From Streptomyces sp. M92 (GTDB taxonomy: Bacteria; Actinomycetota; Actinomycetes; Streptomycetales; Streptomycetaceae), in assembly GCF_028473745.1 (NCBI RefSeq), contig NZ_CP101137.1:1674001-1738000 (forward strand): a stretch of DNA of 64,000 bases, read 5' to 3'. Made by a program: the position numbers and the translations under genes. Below are positions 1 to 8,930 of the stretch, one piece after another. The first letter of the stretch is position 1. Every line of letters begins with the position of its first letter. The notes below the pieces were generated by a model. The model was not told where the DNA came from. It searched no databases and was given only the letters and a program-made list of their open reading frames with translations.

Positions 1-396
1 TTCGCGGTGGCCGCGACCGGGCCGCGCGGTCTGCGGCTCGCCGCGCAGTACGGGCAGGCCTGGGTGACCACCGGTGATCCGAAGCTCTTCGAGCACGGCA
101 CCCCCGAGCAGTCCGACCGGGCCCTGCGGGCGCAGGCCGACAAACTCGCCGACGCCTGCGTCGGCATCGGCCGGGAGGTGAACGAGCTCGACAAGGTCCT
201 GCTTACCGGCTTCACGCCCGACCGCAGCCGGCCGCTGGAGTCCGTGGACGCCTTCGTCGACTTCGCCGGCCGCCACCGTGACCTGGGCTTCACCGAGCTT
301 GTCGTCCACTGGCCGATCCCCGACTCGGACTTCACAGCGGACGAGAAGGTCTTCGAGCGGATCGCCATGGAGGCCCCGGCGCAGCTGCGGGTATGA
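1..396 (+). CDS. LLM-class (luciferase-like) flavin/F420-dependent oxidoreductase, C-terminal fragment
   Basis: The frame is open from the first base, so the true start lies upstream of the window; about 131 residues remain before the TGA. The segment has the look of the last strands and helices of a bacterial luciferase-like TIM barrel (GLRLAAQYG early, GFTELVVHWPIP near the end), the part that closes over the flavin or F420. Such enzymes are abundant in actinomycetes and move hydride between F420 or FMN and varied substrates. Substrate and cofactor cannot be read from this fragment. It is followed at 463 by a co-directional HAD gene. The family is fairly secure, the function is not. Confidence 0.72.
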   Translation, partial: FAVAATGPRGLRLAAQYGQAWVTTGDPKLFEHGTPEQSDRALRAQADKLADACVGIGREVNELDKVLLTGFTPDRSRPLESVDAFVDFAGRHRDLGFTELVVHWPIPDSDFTADEKVFERIAMEAPAQLRV

Positions 397-462
397 GAGC
401 CGTAGCTCACATATGTGCAGAGTCGCGCACGGGCGTGCAGGCATATGCGGGAGAATGACCGG

Positions 463-1332
463 GTGACCTCAGCGACCCGACAGCCCGAGCCCCCGGCCGC
501 GGTACTTCGCCCGCGGCTCATCGCCACCGACCTCGACGGCACTCTGCTGCGGGACGACAAGTCGGTCTCCCCGCGCACGGTCGCCGCGCTGGCCGCCGCC
601 GAGAAGGCGGGCATCGAGGTCTTCTTCGTCACCGGCCGCCCCGCCCGCTGGATGGACGTCGTCAGCGCCCACGTCCACGGACACGGCCTCGCCATCTGCG
701 GCAACGGCGCCGCCGTGGTCGACCTCCACGGCGGCCCCGGCACACACCGGTTCGTGAAGGTCCGGGAGCTGGCCCGGCAGAACGCACTGGACGCCGTACG
801 GCTGCTGCGCGAGGCGGCGCCCGGCACGGTGTACGCGGTCGAGCAGACGTACGGCTTCCACCAGGAGCCGGCATACCCGAAACTGCACATGGAGGTCCCC
901 GACGACCTCCTGCCCGCCGAGGAGATCCTGGCACCGGGCGGTCGCGCCGCCGAGGAGCCAGTCCTCAAGATCCTGGCCTTCCACCCCGAGCTGGATCCCG
1001 ACGGCTTCCTCGCACTGGCCCGCCTCGCCATCGGCGACCGCGCCAACGTCACCCGGTCCAGCCCCAGCGCCCTGCTGGAGATCAGCGGCCCGGAGGTCTC
1101 CAAGGCCAGCACACTCGCCCTGTGCTGCGCCGAGCGCGGCATCTCGCACGAGGAGGTCGTCGCCTTCGGCGACATGCCGAACGACGTCGAGATGCTCACC
1201 TGGGCGGGACGGTCGTACGCCATGGGCAACGCGCATCCGGACGTGGTCGCCGCCGCGTCGGGGCGGACGGTCGCCAACAACGAGGACGGGGTCGCCGTGG
1301 TCGTCGAGCGGATCCTGGCGGAACTGCCCTGA
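463..1332 (+). CDS. HAD-superfamily hydrolase, Cof subfamily (sugar/nucleotide phosphatase-like)
   Basis: A 289-residue Cof-type (IIB) HAD phosphatase. Motif I is DLDGT with nucleophile and acid/base Asp at about residues 23 and 25. A C2-type cap occupies the middle. The C-terminal motif GDMPNDVEML supplies the Mg2+-binding acidic residues. Cof proteins usually dephosphorylate sugar phosphates, FMN or pyridoxal phosphate; the substrate here is not predictable. GTG at 463 is chosen because GGGAGA (449-454) lies 8 nt upstream, whereas the in-frame ATGs at 415 and 445 lack a good Shine-Dalgarno. The gene converges on the M23 protein gene with a 27-nt gap. Confidence 0.88.
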   Translation: MTSATRQPEPPAAVLRPRLIATDLDGTLLRDDKSVSPRTVAALAAAEKAGIEVFFVTGRPARWMDVVSAHVHGHGLAICGNGAAVVDLHGGPGTHRFVKVRELARQNALDAVRLLREAAPGTVYAVEQTYGFHQEPAYPKLHMEVPDDLLPAEEILAPGGRAAEEPVLKILAFHPELDPDGFLALARLAIGDRANVTRSSPSALLEISGPEVSKASTLALCCAERGISHEEVVAFGDMPNDVEMLTWAGRSYAMGNAHPDVVAAASGRTVANNEDGVAVVVERILAELP

Positions 1333-1359
1333 CGTTCGCCCGGCGGCGCCCGCGGCCCG

Positions 1360-2403
1360 TCAGAGCGACACCCCGCGCTCCGACAGCCACGGCACCGGGT
1401 CCAGGGCCGACCCCGTCTCGGGTGTCACCCGCACCTCGAAGTGCAGATGCGGGCCGGTGGAGTTACCGGTACTGCCCGACTGCCCGACCCACTGGCCGGG
1501 CCGGACCCTCTGGCCCTGGTCGACGGCGACCGCGGCGAGATGCGCGTACTGCGTGTAGTAACCGCCGGCGTGCTGGACCACGACCTGCATCCCGAAGGCC
1601 CCGCCGCAGGACACCTTCACCACCCGGCCCGCGCCGACCGACCGCACCGGTGTCCCGACCGGCACCGCGAAGTCCTGACCGGTGTGCCGGTTCGCCCAGC
1701 GTGCCCCGCCGCTGCCGAAGGACGCCGACAGCGCGTACGTCTGCACCGGGGCGACCCAGGGCCGGTCCAAGTCCTCGTCCGGCTGGTCGAGGCGGACCGC
1801 GCCCGGGCATGAACCGGCCGTGACCGAGGCGTCCGCCTCCCCCTCCAGGCGCGCCCGGGCCGCCTCGAGCTTGCCCTCGATCTCCTGCTTCAGCTCGGCC
1901 AGCTCCGCGTTGCGCTCCTCCAGCGCCCGCCAGGCGGCCCGTGCTTTCGCCTCGTCGGCGGCGAGCCGGGCCTCGGCCCGCAGGCTCCGGCCGATGGCGT
2001 TGTTCACGGCCACGTCGGCCCGGGTGAGGGCGTGCTGACCACGCATCAGCCCGTCGGGGTCGTCGGCCAGGAGCATCTGCGCGGTGAGCGGCAGCCCGCC
2101 GCTGCCGCGGTACTGCGCGCGGGCGATCCGGCCCAGGTCCTCGTGCATGCCGTCGATCTTCCGCCGCTGCACGTCGAGACGCTTCTCGTACTCCAGGGCC
2201 TTCGACCGCCGTGCCTCGGCCTCGCGCCGCCCGTCCTCGTACTGCCGGGTGGCCTCGGCCGCGTCCGCGTACAGTCGCGCCACCTGTGCGCCGGTGGATG
2301 AGCCGCCGTCCTCGTCCCCGGCGTCCGTGGGACGGGCCGCGAGCACGGCGAGCGCGCACAGCAGCACCGGAACCAGCAGCGGGTGACGGCGAGGTGAGCG
2401 CAT
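1360..2403 (-). CDS. Exported M23-family (LytM) peptidase with coiled-coil N-terminus
   Basis: 347 residues. A basic start and hydrophobic stretch (about 8-23) form a signal peptide. A charged Ala/Glu/Arg-rich region (about 38-190) is predicted coiled coil. A LytM/M23 domain fills about 220-340. Zinc ligands are visible: H240 and D244 (in RHTGQDFA), H288 (YAHL) and H319/H321 (GPHLHFEV), so the fold is probably active rather than EnvC-like degenerate. The architecture resembles EnvC/NlpD or RipA-type cell-wall hydrolases and suggests a role in peptidoglycan cleavage during growth or division. ATG 2403 is the only start that keeps the signal peptide; no strong ribosome binding site precedes it. 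Confidence 0.87.
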   Translation of the reverse strand: MRSPRRHPLLVPVLLCALAVLAARPTDAGDEDGGSSTGAQVARLYADAAEATRQYEDGRREAEARRSKALEYEKRLDVQRRKIDGMHEDLGRIARAQYRGSGGLPLTAQMLLADDPDGLMRGQHALTRADVAVNNAIGRSLRAEARLAADEAKARAAWRALEERNAELAELKQEIEGKLEAARARLEGEADASVTAGSCPGAVRLDQPDEDLDRPWVAPVQTYALSASFGSGGARWANRHTGQDFAVPVGTPVRSVGAGRVVKVSCGGAFGMQVVVQHAGGYYTQYAHLAAVAVDQGQRVRPGQWVGQSGSTGNSTGPHLHFEVRVTPETGSALDPVPWLSERGVSL

Positions 2404-2525
2404 GTCAGCGATCGTGGACCGCGCGGGAGCCCGGGGTCTCGTTCAGGTCGTACGAGTGGGGGACCCGTTGCTGCACACGGCGCAGTGCCGCTGCTGCACA
2501 TGGAGCAACGCGGCGCCGACGGTGC

Positions 2526-4208
2526 TCAGTACGGGGCCTCCCACAGCACCGTCGTGCCGCTGCCGTCCCTCCCGATGCCCGGCCCGGTCCGGCTGGTGCC
2601 CCCGACGGTCTCGGCGCGCCGCTCAAGATTGCGCAGCCCGCTGCGCCGCCCACCCTCGGGGATGCCGACACCGTCGTCCGCGACGGTCAGCCGGACCCCC
2701 GGGCGGCCGTCCGGAAGCGTGACCGTGGCATCGACGGTCACCTCGATCCGGGTGGCGTCGGCGTGCCGGAAGGCGTTGGACAGGGCTTCGCGCAGCGCGG
2801 CGATGAGGTTCTTGCCGGTCAGGTCGCCGACGGCGGTGTCGACCGGGCCGACGAAGCGGTGCGAGGGCGAGAAGCCGAGCGGCACGGCGGCCATGGCGAC
2901 CTCGCGCAGCACGCGTGTGCGCAGCCCCTCGGGTGACTCGGCGGGCTGCCGCAGCGCGAAGATGGCTGAGCGGATCTCCTGGATGGTGACGTCGAGCTCG
3001 TCGACGGCCCCGCCCACCCCGTCACGCACCTCGGGCGCGAGCGCCCTGCGCTGTGCGCTCTCCAGCATCATTCCCGTGGCGAACAACCGCTGGATCACGA
3101 GGTCGTGCAGGTCGCGCGCGATGCGGTCGCGGTCCTCGTAGACGGCGAGCCGTTCCCGGTCGCGCTGGGCGTCGGCCATCATCAGGGCCAGCGCGGCCTG
3201 CGAGGCGAACCGGTCGCCGAGCGCACGCTCCGTCCGCGTGAACGGACGCTCTCCCCGGGCGCGGGGCATGACGAGACCGCCGAGGACCCGCCCGTCCCTG
3301 CACAGGGGCAGCAGCATGATCGGTCCGTAACCACGCACGGGCCCGGCCGCCATGCGCGGGTCGGTGGCGGCGTCGTCCACGAACACCGGGCGCCCGGCCA
3401 GCAGTTCGGCGACGACGCCGTTGTCCGGCGGGATGACCGTGCCGAGGGCGTTCGTGGCGTGCGGTGTGGCGACGGCCACGATCTCCAGGCCGCCCCCGTC
3501 GGCCGGCAGCAGCACGATTCCCGCCCGCGCTCCGGAGAGCCGGCGGGCCTGTTCGGCGACGACCTGGAGGGCCTCGTCCATGTCACCGCCGGCAAGCAGC
3601 GCGGTGGTCACAGCGACCGACCCGTCGATCCAGCGCTCGCGCTGCCGGGCCGCCTCGTACAGCCGCGCGTTGCCGATCGCGATGCCGGCCTCGGTGGCCA
3701 GGACCCGGACCATCGCGAGGTCCGAGTCGTTGAACGGCTCCCCGGCCGGTTTGTCGCTCAGGTAGAGGTTGCCGAAGTTCTCGCCGTGTACGCGGATGGG
3801 GACGCCGAGGAAGCTGCGCATCGGCGGGTGGTGCGCGGGGAATCCGCAGGAGCGCGGGTCCTCGGTCAGGTCCGTGAGTCGGACCGGGTCCGGGTCACGG
3901 ATGAGGGCGCCGAGCAGACCCTTGTGCCCGTCGGGCAGGTGGCCGATCCGCCGGGCGGTCGCCTCGTCGACGCCGTGGTGCACGAACTCGGCGAGGCCGT
4001 CACCGTCCTCGTCGACGACGCCGATGGCCGCGTACCGGGCACTCGCCAGGTCGGCCGCCGTCTCACAGATCCGGTTCAGCGTGGAGTGCAGTTCCAGTCC
4101 GCTGCCGACGGAACGCATCGCTTCCAGCAGCTTCGGCACCCGCGCCAGGAGCTCGGCCGAGGTCCCCTGGTGGGGCGGCTGCGGACCGGGAAGTGGTGCA
4201 GGGGGCAT
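2526..4208 (-). CDS. GAF-GAF sensor histidine kinase (DevS/NarL-type, HisKA_3)
   Basis: 560 residues without membrane segments. Two GAF domains occupy about 35-185 and 205-350. A HisKA_3 dimerisation domain follows with the phospho-acceptor His368 in RDLHDLVIQRLF, then a HATPase_c domain (about 450-556) with the G-box VADDGVGIPEGG. The layout is that of the DevS/DosT family, whose first GAF domain binds haem in mycobacteria; haem binding here is unproven. No response-regulator gene is adjacent, so this kinase is an orphan at this locus. It lies next to the cytochrome bd operon on the same strand, which makes an O2/redox input attractive but unproven. Confidence 0.9.
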   Translation of the reverse strand: MPPAPLPGPQPPHQGTSAELLARVPKLLEAMRSVGSGLELHSTLNRICETAADLASARYAAIGVVDEDGDGLAEFVHHGVDEATARRIGHLPDGHKGLLGALIRDPDPVRLTDLTEDPRSCGFPAHHPPMRSFLGVPIRVHGENFGNLYLSDKPAGEPFNDSDLAMVRVLATEAGIAIGNARLYEAARQRERWIDGSVAVTTALLAGGDMDEALQVVAEQARRLSGARAGIVLLPADGGGLEIVAVATPHATNALGTVIPPDNGVVAELLAGRPVFVDDAATDPRMAAGPVRGYGPIMLLPLCRDGRVLGGLVMPRARGERPFTRTERALGDRFASQAALALMMADAQRDRERLAVYEDRDRIARDLHDLVIQRLFATGMMLESAQRRALAPEVRDGVGGAVDELDVTIQEIRSAIFALRQPAESPEGLRTRVLREVAMAAVPLGFSPSHRFVGPVDTAVGDLTGKNLIAALREALSNAFRHADATRIEVTVDATVTLPDGRPGVRLTVADDGVGIPEGGRRSGLRNLERRAETVGGTSRTGPGIGRDGSGTTVLWEAPY

Positions 4209-4322
4209 GACCCGAGCCTAATGAGACCCTTTCGTCCTGGAAAGTCACATTTCGTGAGAAGGTCGTGAACTGCAGAATGGCGGTCCGTGCATCTCGCGGC
4301 TGCGGCGGCCCCGGCCAGCCGG

Positions 4323-7300
4323 TCACACCACTCCCACCAGCAGTTCCGACGCCGCTTCCCGCTCGGCCATGGCCCGCAGCGGACCCGGTACGGCGGCCAG
4401 CTCCGCGTAGGTCCCCCGCTGCACGGCCCGGCCCTCGTCCAGCACGATCACCTCGTCCACGGCCTCCAGACCGGCCAGCCGGTGCGTGATCAGGAGGGTG
4501 GTACGGCCCTCGGTGGCGGCCAGCAGATCGGCGGTGAGCGCGTCGGCGGTCGGCAGGTCCAAATGCTCGGCGGGCTCGTCCAGCACCAGGACCGGGAAGT
4601 CGGCGAGCAGCGCCCGGGCGAGGGCCAGCCGCTGGCGCTGACCGCCGGACAGCCGGGCACCGTGCTCCCCCACCAGCGTGTCCAGACCCTCGGGCAGGCC
4701 GTCGGCCCACTCCAGCAGCCGGGCCCGCTCCAGCGCCTGGCGCAGTTCGCCCTCGGTGGCGTCCTTCCTGGCCAGCAGCAGGTTCTCCCGCACCGAACTG
4801 TCGAAGACGTGCGCGTCCTGGGCGCACAGTCCGACGAGCCGCCGTACGTCGTCGCCTGCCAGGGCACTGGCGTCCACGCCGGCCAGCGTGTACGAGCCGG
4901 CGTCCGTCTTGATGAACCTCAGCAGCACCTGGGCCAGGGTGGTCTTGCCAGCCCCGGAGGGACCGACCACGGCGACGCGACGGCCCTTCGCCAGTGTCAG
5001 GTCTAGCCGCGCCAGGGCGTTCCGGTCCTTCCCGGGGTACCGGGCGGCCAGTCCCTTGAGGACGACCGGGAACGGCGACGCGGGCGCCTGCCGGGGCGCC
5101 TCCGGCTCCCGTACGGGTTCGGGAGCGTCGAGCACCTCGTGCACGCGCTCCGCACTCCGGTGGACGCGCTGGCGGTACTGCACGGCAAGCGGCAGACCGA
5201 GTACGGCCTCGAAGGCGGCCAGCGGGGTGAGCACCACGACGGCCACGGCCACACCGGTGAGCCGACCGTCGGCGACCGCCTGGGCACCGACGAGGGCGGC
5301 GCCCGCGACCGTCAGGCCGGAGATCAGCGCGGTCAGTCCGTCGCCCAGCGCGGTGGCGGTGGCGGCGCGCGAGACGATCCGGGTGAGCGCGCCGTCGGCC
5401 CGGCGAGCCTCGGCGGCCCGCGCGGGCAGGGCGCCGGCGACGGTCAGTTCGGCGGTGCCGGTGAGCAGGTCGGTCACCCTGGTGGCGAGCACACCGCGGG
5501 CGGGCGCCAGCCTGTGCTCGGCCCGCCGGGCCACGGCACCGGTGATCAGCGGGACCCCCGCTCCGGCCGCCAGCAGGCCGACGGCGAGCACGGCACCCGC
5601 CTCCGGCAGCAGCCAGGCGGTGAAGCCGACGGACGCGACGGAGACGACCACTGCGGAACCGGCGGGCAGCAGCCAGCGCAGCCAGTAGTCCTGCAGGGCG
5701 TCGACATCGGAGACGAGCCGGGACAGCAGGTCGCCCCGACGGCTGCGGCGCAGTCCGGCGGGTGCCAGCCGCTCCAGACGCCGGTACACGGCGACGCGGG
5801 TGTCGGCCAGCATCCGCAGCACCGCGTCGTGGGACACGAGCCGCTCGGCGTAGCGGAACACGGCACGTCCGATGCCGAAGGCGCGCGTCGCCGTCACGGC
5901 CACCATGAGGTAGAGCACCGGTGGCTGCTCGGACGCCCGCGAGATGAGGTACCCGGAGGTGGCCATCAGGCCGACGGCACTGCCCAGGGCCAGGCTGCTG
6001 AGCGACAGCGCGAGACCCAGCCGCCCGCGCCGGGCGGCTGACATGGCTCGCACCCTGGCGAGGACTCCGCCTGCGCGCTCCGTCCCGGTGTCCGGGTCGT
6101 CGAGGGCCGCTCGGTCCGGGACGTCAGCGGCCTCCGCCCGAGGACGTGCGGCCGGTGACGCGCCGTGGACGCCGTGGGCCATGACGGCCCCAGCCGGCTC
6201 CTCCAGCCGCACCACCCGGTCGGCTACCTCCAGCAGGGCCGGCCGGTGCACGACCAGCAGCACCGTCCGTCCCGCCGCCAGCCTCCGCACCGCGGCCACG
6301 ATCTCGGCCTCGGTGGCACCGTCCAGTGCGGCCGTCGGCTCGTCGAGCAGCAGCACGGGCCGGTCGGCGAGGAACGCCCTGGCGAGCGCCAGCCGCTGCC
6401 GCTGCCCGGCGGACAGTCCGCTGCCGCCCTCGCCGAGCACCGTCGCCGTGCCCTCGGGCAGCGCGTCCACGAACGCCAGCGCATGGGCGTCGCGCAGCGC
6501 CCGTCGTACGGCGTCGTCGTCGGCGTCGGGCCGCGCCAGCCGTACGTTCTCGGCGATGGTGCCCGCGTACAGGTGTGGGTGCTGCGGCACCCAGGCGACA
6601 CGGGCGTGCCACTGCTCCGGGTCGAGGTCGGTGAGGTCGGCTCCCCCCACGCGGACTCGTCCGCCGGCCGGGCGCACGAAACCGAGCAGGGCGTTGAGGA
6701 GTGTCGACTTGCCCGCTCCGCTCGGGCCGACCAGGGCGACCGTCTCACCGGGCTGGACGGTGAAGTTCACGTCCGTCACGGCGTCCGTGGCACGTCCTGG
6801 GTAGCGGACGGTCACGCCCTCGAACTCCAGGGGGCCGACGGTCGGCACGGTGCCGGTCCCCGCGGCCGGTACCGGCTGCTCCAGCACCGAGAAGATCTCC
6901 TCCGCGGCGGCCAGGCCCTCTGCCGCCGCGTGGTACTGGGCGCCGACCTGGCGCAGTGGCAGATATGCCTCGGGTGCGAGCACCAGCACGACCAGGCCGT
7001 CGTAGAGGGCCATGTCCCCGTGGACGAGCCGCATGCCGATGGTGACCGCGACGAGTGCCACGGAGAGCGTAGCCAGAAGTTCTAGCGCGAAGGACGACAG
7101 GAAGGCGATCCGCAGGGTCCGCATGGTGGCCTGCCGGTACTCGCCGGTGATGCGCTTGATCGACTCGGCCTGTGCCTTGGCCCGCCCGAAGACCTTCAGC
7201 GTCGGCAGTCCGGCGACCACGTCCAGGAAGTGCCCGGACAGCCGGGACAGCAGCCGCCATTGACGGTCCATCCGGGACTGAGTCGCCCAGCCGATCAGCA

Positions 7301-7826
7301 CCATGAAGAGCGGAATGAGCGGCAGGGTGCCGACGATGATGGCCGCCGAGACCCAGTCCTCGGTGACGATGCGGGCCAGCACCGCGACGGGGACGACCAC
7401 CGCGAGTCCCAGTTGGGGGAGGTAGCGCGAGAAGTAGTCGTCGAGGGCGTCGACGCCCCGCGTAGCCAGGGCGACCAGCGACCCGGTCCGCTGTCCGCTC
7501 AGCCACCCGGGTCCGAGCACCGTGGCCCGTTCCAGCAGCCGACCGCGCAGTTCCGACTTCACCGCCGCGCTCGCCCGGTGCGCGGCCAGTTCGGTGAGCC
7601 ATCCGACCAGCGCGCGACCGCATGCCACGCCTATCAGGAGCAGTAGGGGAGTGCGGAGTTCGGCGGCGGTCATGTCCTGCTGGAAGGCGCCCACCACCAC
7701 CTCGGCGATGAGCACCGCCTGGGTGACGAGCAGGCCCGCGCCGATGGCACCGAGAACGACGACCGCCATCAGGAAGTGTCGAGTGGCGCGGGCGTACCGC
7801 AAGAGACGTGGGTCGATGGGTTTCAC
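4323..7826 (-). CDS. cydDC: Fused CydDC thiol-reductant ABC exporter required for cytochrome bd assembly
   Basis: About 1,167 residues containing two complete ABC exporter halves, so CydD and CydC are fused as is usual in Streptomyces. The first half has six membrane segments, then Walker A GPSGAGKST, signature LSAGQRQR and Walker B LLLDEPTAALD. The second repeats this with GPSGAGKTT, LSGGQRQR and VLVLDEPAEHLD. CydDC exports cysteine/glutathione-type reductants needed to mature the bd oxidase. The start lies within a perfect parS: ATG at 7835 reads M-F-H-V-K-P through parS, while GTG at 7826 gives M-K-P-I-D-P. GGGAGGG is about 10 nt before the GTG and only 1-2 nt before the ATG, so GTG is preferred. 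It follows cydB by about 80 nt. Confidence 0.93.
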   Translation of the reverse strand: MKPIDPRLLRYARATRHFLMAVVVLGAIGAGLLVTQAVLIAEVVVGAFQQDMTAAELRTPLLLLIGVACGRALVGWLTELAAHRASAAVKSELRGRLLERATVLGPGWLSGQRTGSLVALATRGVDALDDYFSRYLPQLGLAVVVPVAVLARIVTEDWVSAAIIVGTLPLIPLFMVLIGWATQSRMDRQWRLLSRLSGHFLDVVAGLPTLKVFGRAKAQAESIKRITGEYRQATMRTLRIAFLSSFALELLATLSVALVAVTIGMRLVHGDMALYDGLVVLVLAPEAYLPLRQVGAQYHAAAEGLAAAEEIFSVLEQPVPAAGTGTVPTVGPLEFEGVTVRYPGRATDAVTDVNFTVQPGETVALVGPSGAGKSTLLNALLGFVRPAGGRVRVGGADLTDLDPEQWHARVAWVPQHPHLYAGTIAENVRLARPDADDDAVRRALRDAHALAFVDALPEGTATVLGEGGSGLSAGQRQRLALARAFLADRPVLLLDEPTAALDGATEAEIVAAVRRLAAGRTVLLVVHRPALLEVADRVVRLEEPAGAVMAHGVHGASPAARPRAEAADVPDRAALDDPDTGTERAGGVLARVRAMSAARRGRLGLALSLSSLALGSAVGLMATSGYLISRASEQPPVLYLMVAVTATRAFGIGRAVFRYAERLVSHDAVLRMLADTRVAVYRRLERLAPAGLRRSRRGDLLSRLVSDVDALQDYWLRWLLPAGSAVVVSVASVGFTAWLLPEAGAVLAVGLLAAGAGVPLITGAVARRAEHRLAPARGVLATRVTDLLTGTAELTVAGALPARAAEARRADGALTRIVSRAATATALGDGLTALISGLTVAGAALVGAQAVADGRLTGVAVAVVVLTPLAAFEAVLGLPLAVQYRQRVHRSAERVHEVLDAPEPVREPEAPRQAPASPFPVVLKGLAARYPGKDRNALARLDLTLAKGRRVAVVGPSGAGKTTLAQVLLRFIKTDAGSYTLAGVDASALAGDDVRRLVGLCAQDAHVFDSSVRENLLLARKDATEGELRQALERARLLEWADGLPEGLDTLVGEHGARLSGGQRQRLALARALLADFPVLVLDEPAEHLDLPTADALTADLLAATEGRTTLLITHRLAGLEAVDEVIVLDEGRAVQRGTYAELAAVPGPLRAMAEREAASELLVGVV

Positions 7827-7833
7827 GTGAAAC
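7820..7833. other. parS: parS site, perfect
   Basis: GTTTCACGTGAAAC, 14/14 match to the Streptomyces ParB-binding palindrome. It overlaps the start region of cydDC, so ParB bound here could touch translation-start DNA of that gene. Confidence 0.95.
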
Positions 7834-7856
7834 ATGCCCTCCCGTCCGGAGAGGGT

Positions 7857-7870
7857 GTTTCACGTGAAAC
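7857..7870. other. parS: parS site, perfect
   Basis: GTTTCACGTGAAAC, 14/14, 23 nt from the site at 7820 and in the cydB-cydDC spacer. A degenerate third copy (11/14, core CACGTGAA) follows at 7879-7892, overlapping the spacer towards the end of cydB. Confidence 0.95.
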
Positions 7871-7905
7871 AAGGAGACCTGTCACGTGAAGCACCCCCAT
7901 CGGAC

Positions 7906-8910
7906 TCAGTGCGCGGGTTCGGCGATGTGCTGGGTGCCGATCCGCTTGCGGAACACCCAGTACGTCCAGCCCTGGTAGAGCAGGACGACCGGAGTGGCGA
8001 CCGCGGCCAGCCAGGTCATGATCTTCAGGGTGTAAGGGCTGGACGATGCGTTGGTGACGGTGAGGCTCCAGTCCGCGTCGAGCGTGGACGGCATGACGTT
8101 CGGGAACAGCGTCAGGAAGAGCATCGCCACAGCGGCCACGATGGTGACGCCGGACAGGGCGAACGCCCATCCCTCACGCCCGGCCTGATTCGCCACCAGC
8201 GCGATGACAAGACCGGCCACGGCCACCACGAGGGCCACCAGGCTCTTGCCGTCGCCGCTGGCGGCCTGCGTCCAGAGCAGGAAGGCGAGGGCCAGCACCG
8301 CCGTGACGAGGCCGATGCGCAGCGCCAGGGTACGGGCCCGTTCCCGGATGTCACCGACGGTCTTGAGTGCCGTGAACACCGTTCCGTGGAAGGTGAACAG
8401 CGTCAGCGTCACCAGGCCGCCCAGGAGGGCGTACGGGTTCAGCAGTTCCCAGACGGAGCCGACGTACTCCATGTCCCGGTCGATCTTCACGCCGCGGACG
8501 ATGTTGCCGAAGGCGACGCCCCACAGGAACGCCGGGATCAGCGATGTCCAGAAGATCGCGGTCTCCCAGTTGCGCTGCCAGCTCTCCTCGGGCCGCTTCA
8601 CGCGGTACTCGAAGGCGACACCGCGAACGATCAGGCAGACCAGGATGACCAGCAGCGGGAGGTAGAAGCCGGAGAACAGCGTGGCGTACCACTCCGGGAA
8701 GGCCGCGAAGGTGGCGCCGCCGGCCGTGAGCAGCCACACCTCGTTGCCGTCCCAGACGGGGCCGATCGTGTTGATCAGCACCCGCTTCTCGGCCCGGTTC
8801 CGGGCCAGCAGCTTGGTGAGCACGCCGACCCCGAAGTCGAATCCCTCGAGGAAGAAGTAGCCGGTCCACAGGACCGCGATCAGAACGAACCAGACGTCGT
8901 GCAGTTCCAT
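7906..8910 (-). CDS. cydB: Cytochrome bd ubiquinol/menaquinol oxidase subunit II
   Basis: 334 residues, the usual length for CydB, almost entirely hydrophobic with about eight to nine membrane helices. The N-terminus MELHDVWFVLIAVLWTGYFFLEGFDFGVG carries the conserved GFDFGVG signature of subunit II (the motif is at about 23-29). The protein pairs with CydA in the high-affinity, proton-nonpumping terminal quinol oxidase used at low oxygen. It lies 20 nt after cydA on the same strand and before cydDC, so cydA-cydB-cydDC is probably one transcript under the Rex-type operator upstream of cydA. Confidence 0.96.
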   Translation of the reverse strand: MELHDVWFVLIAVLWTGYFFLEGFDFGVGVLTKLLARNRAEKRVLINTIGPVWDGNEVWLLTAGGATFAAFPEWYATLFSGFYLPLLVILVCLIVRGVAFEYRVKRPEESWQRNWETAIFWTSLIPAFLWGVAFGNIVRGVKIDRDMEYVGSVWELLNPYALLGGLVTLTLFTFHGTVFTALKTVGDIRERARTLALRIGLVTAVLALAFLLWTQAASGDGKSLVALVVAVAGLVIALVANQAGREGWAFALSGVTIVAAVAMLFLTLFPNVMPSTLDADWSLTVTNASSSPYTLKIMTWLAAVATPVVLLYQGWTYWVFRKRIGTQHIAEPAH

Positions 8911-8930
8911 GACTGTGCAGCTCCCTCGGC

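Noticed and set aside
469..1236. Long minus-strand frame opposite the HAD gene
   Set aside because: Shadow of the high-GC coding strand; the plus-strand protein has intact HAD motifs.
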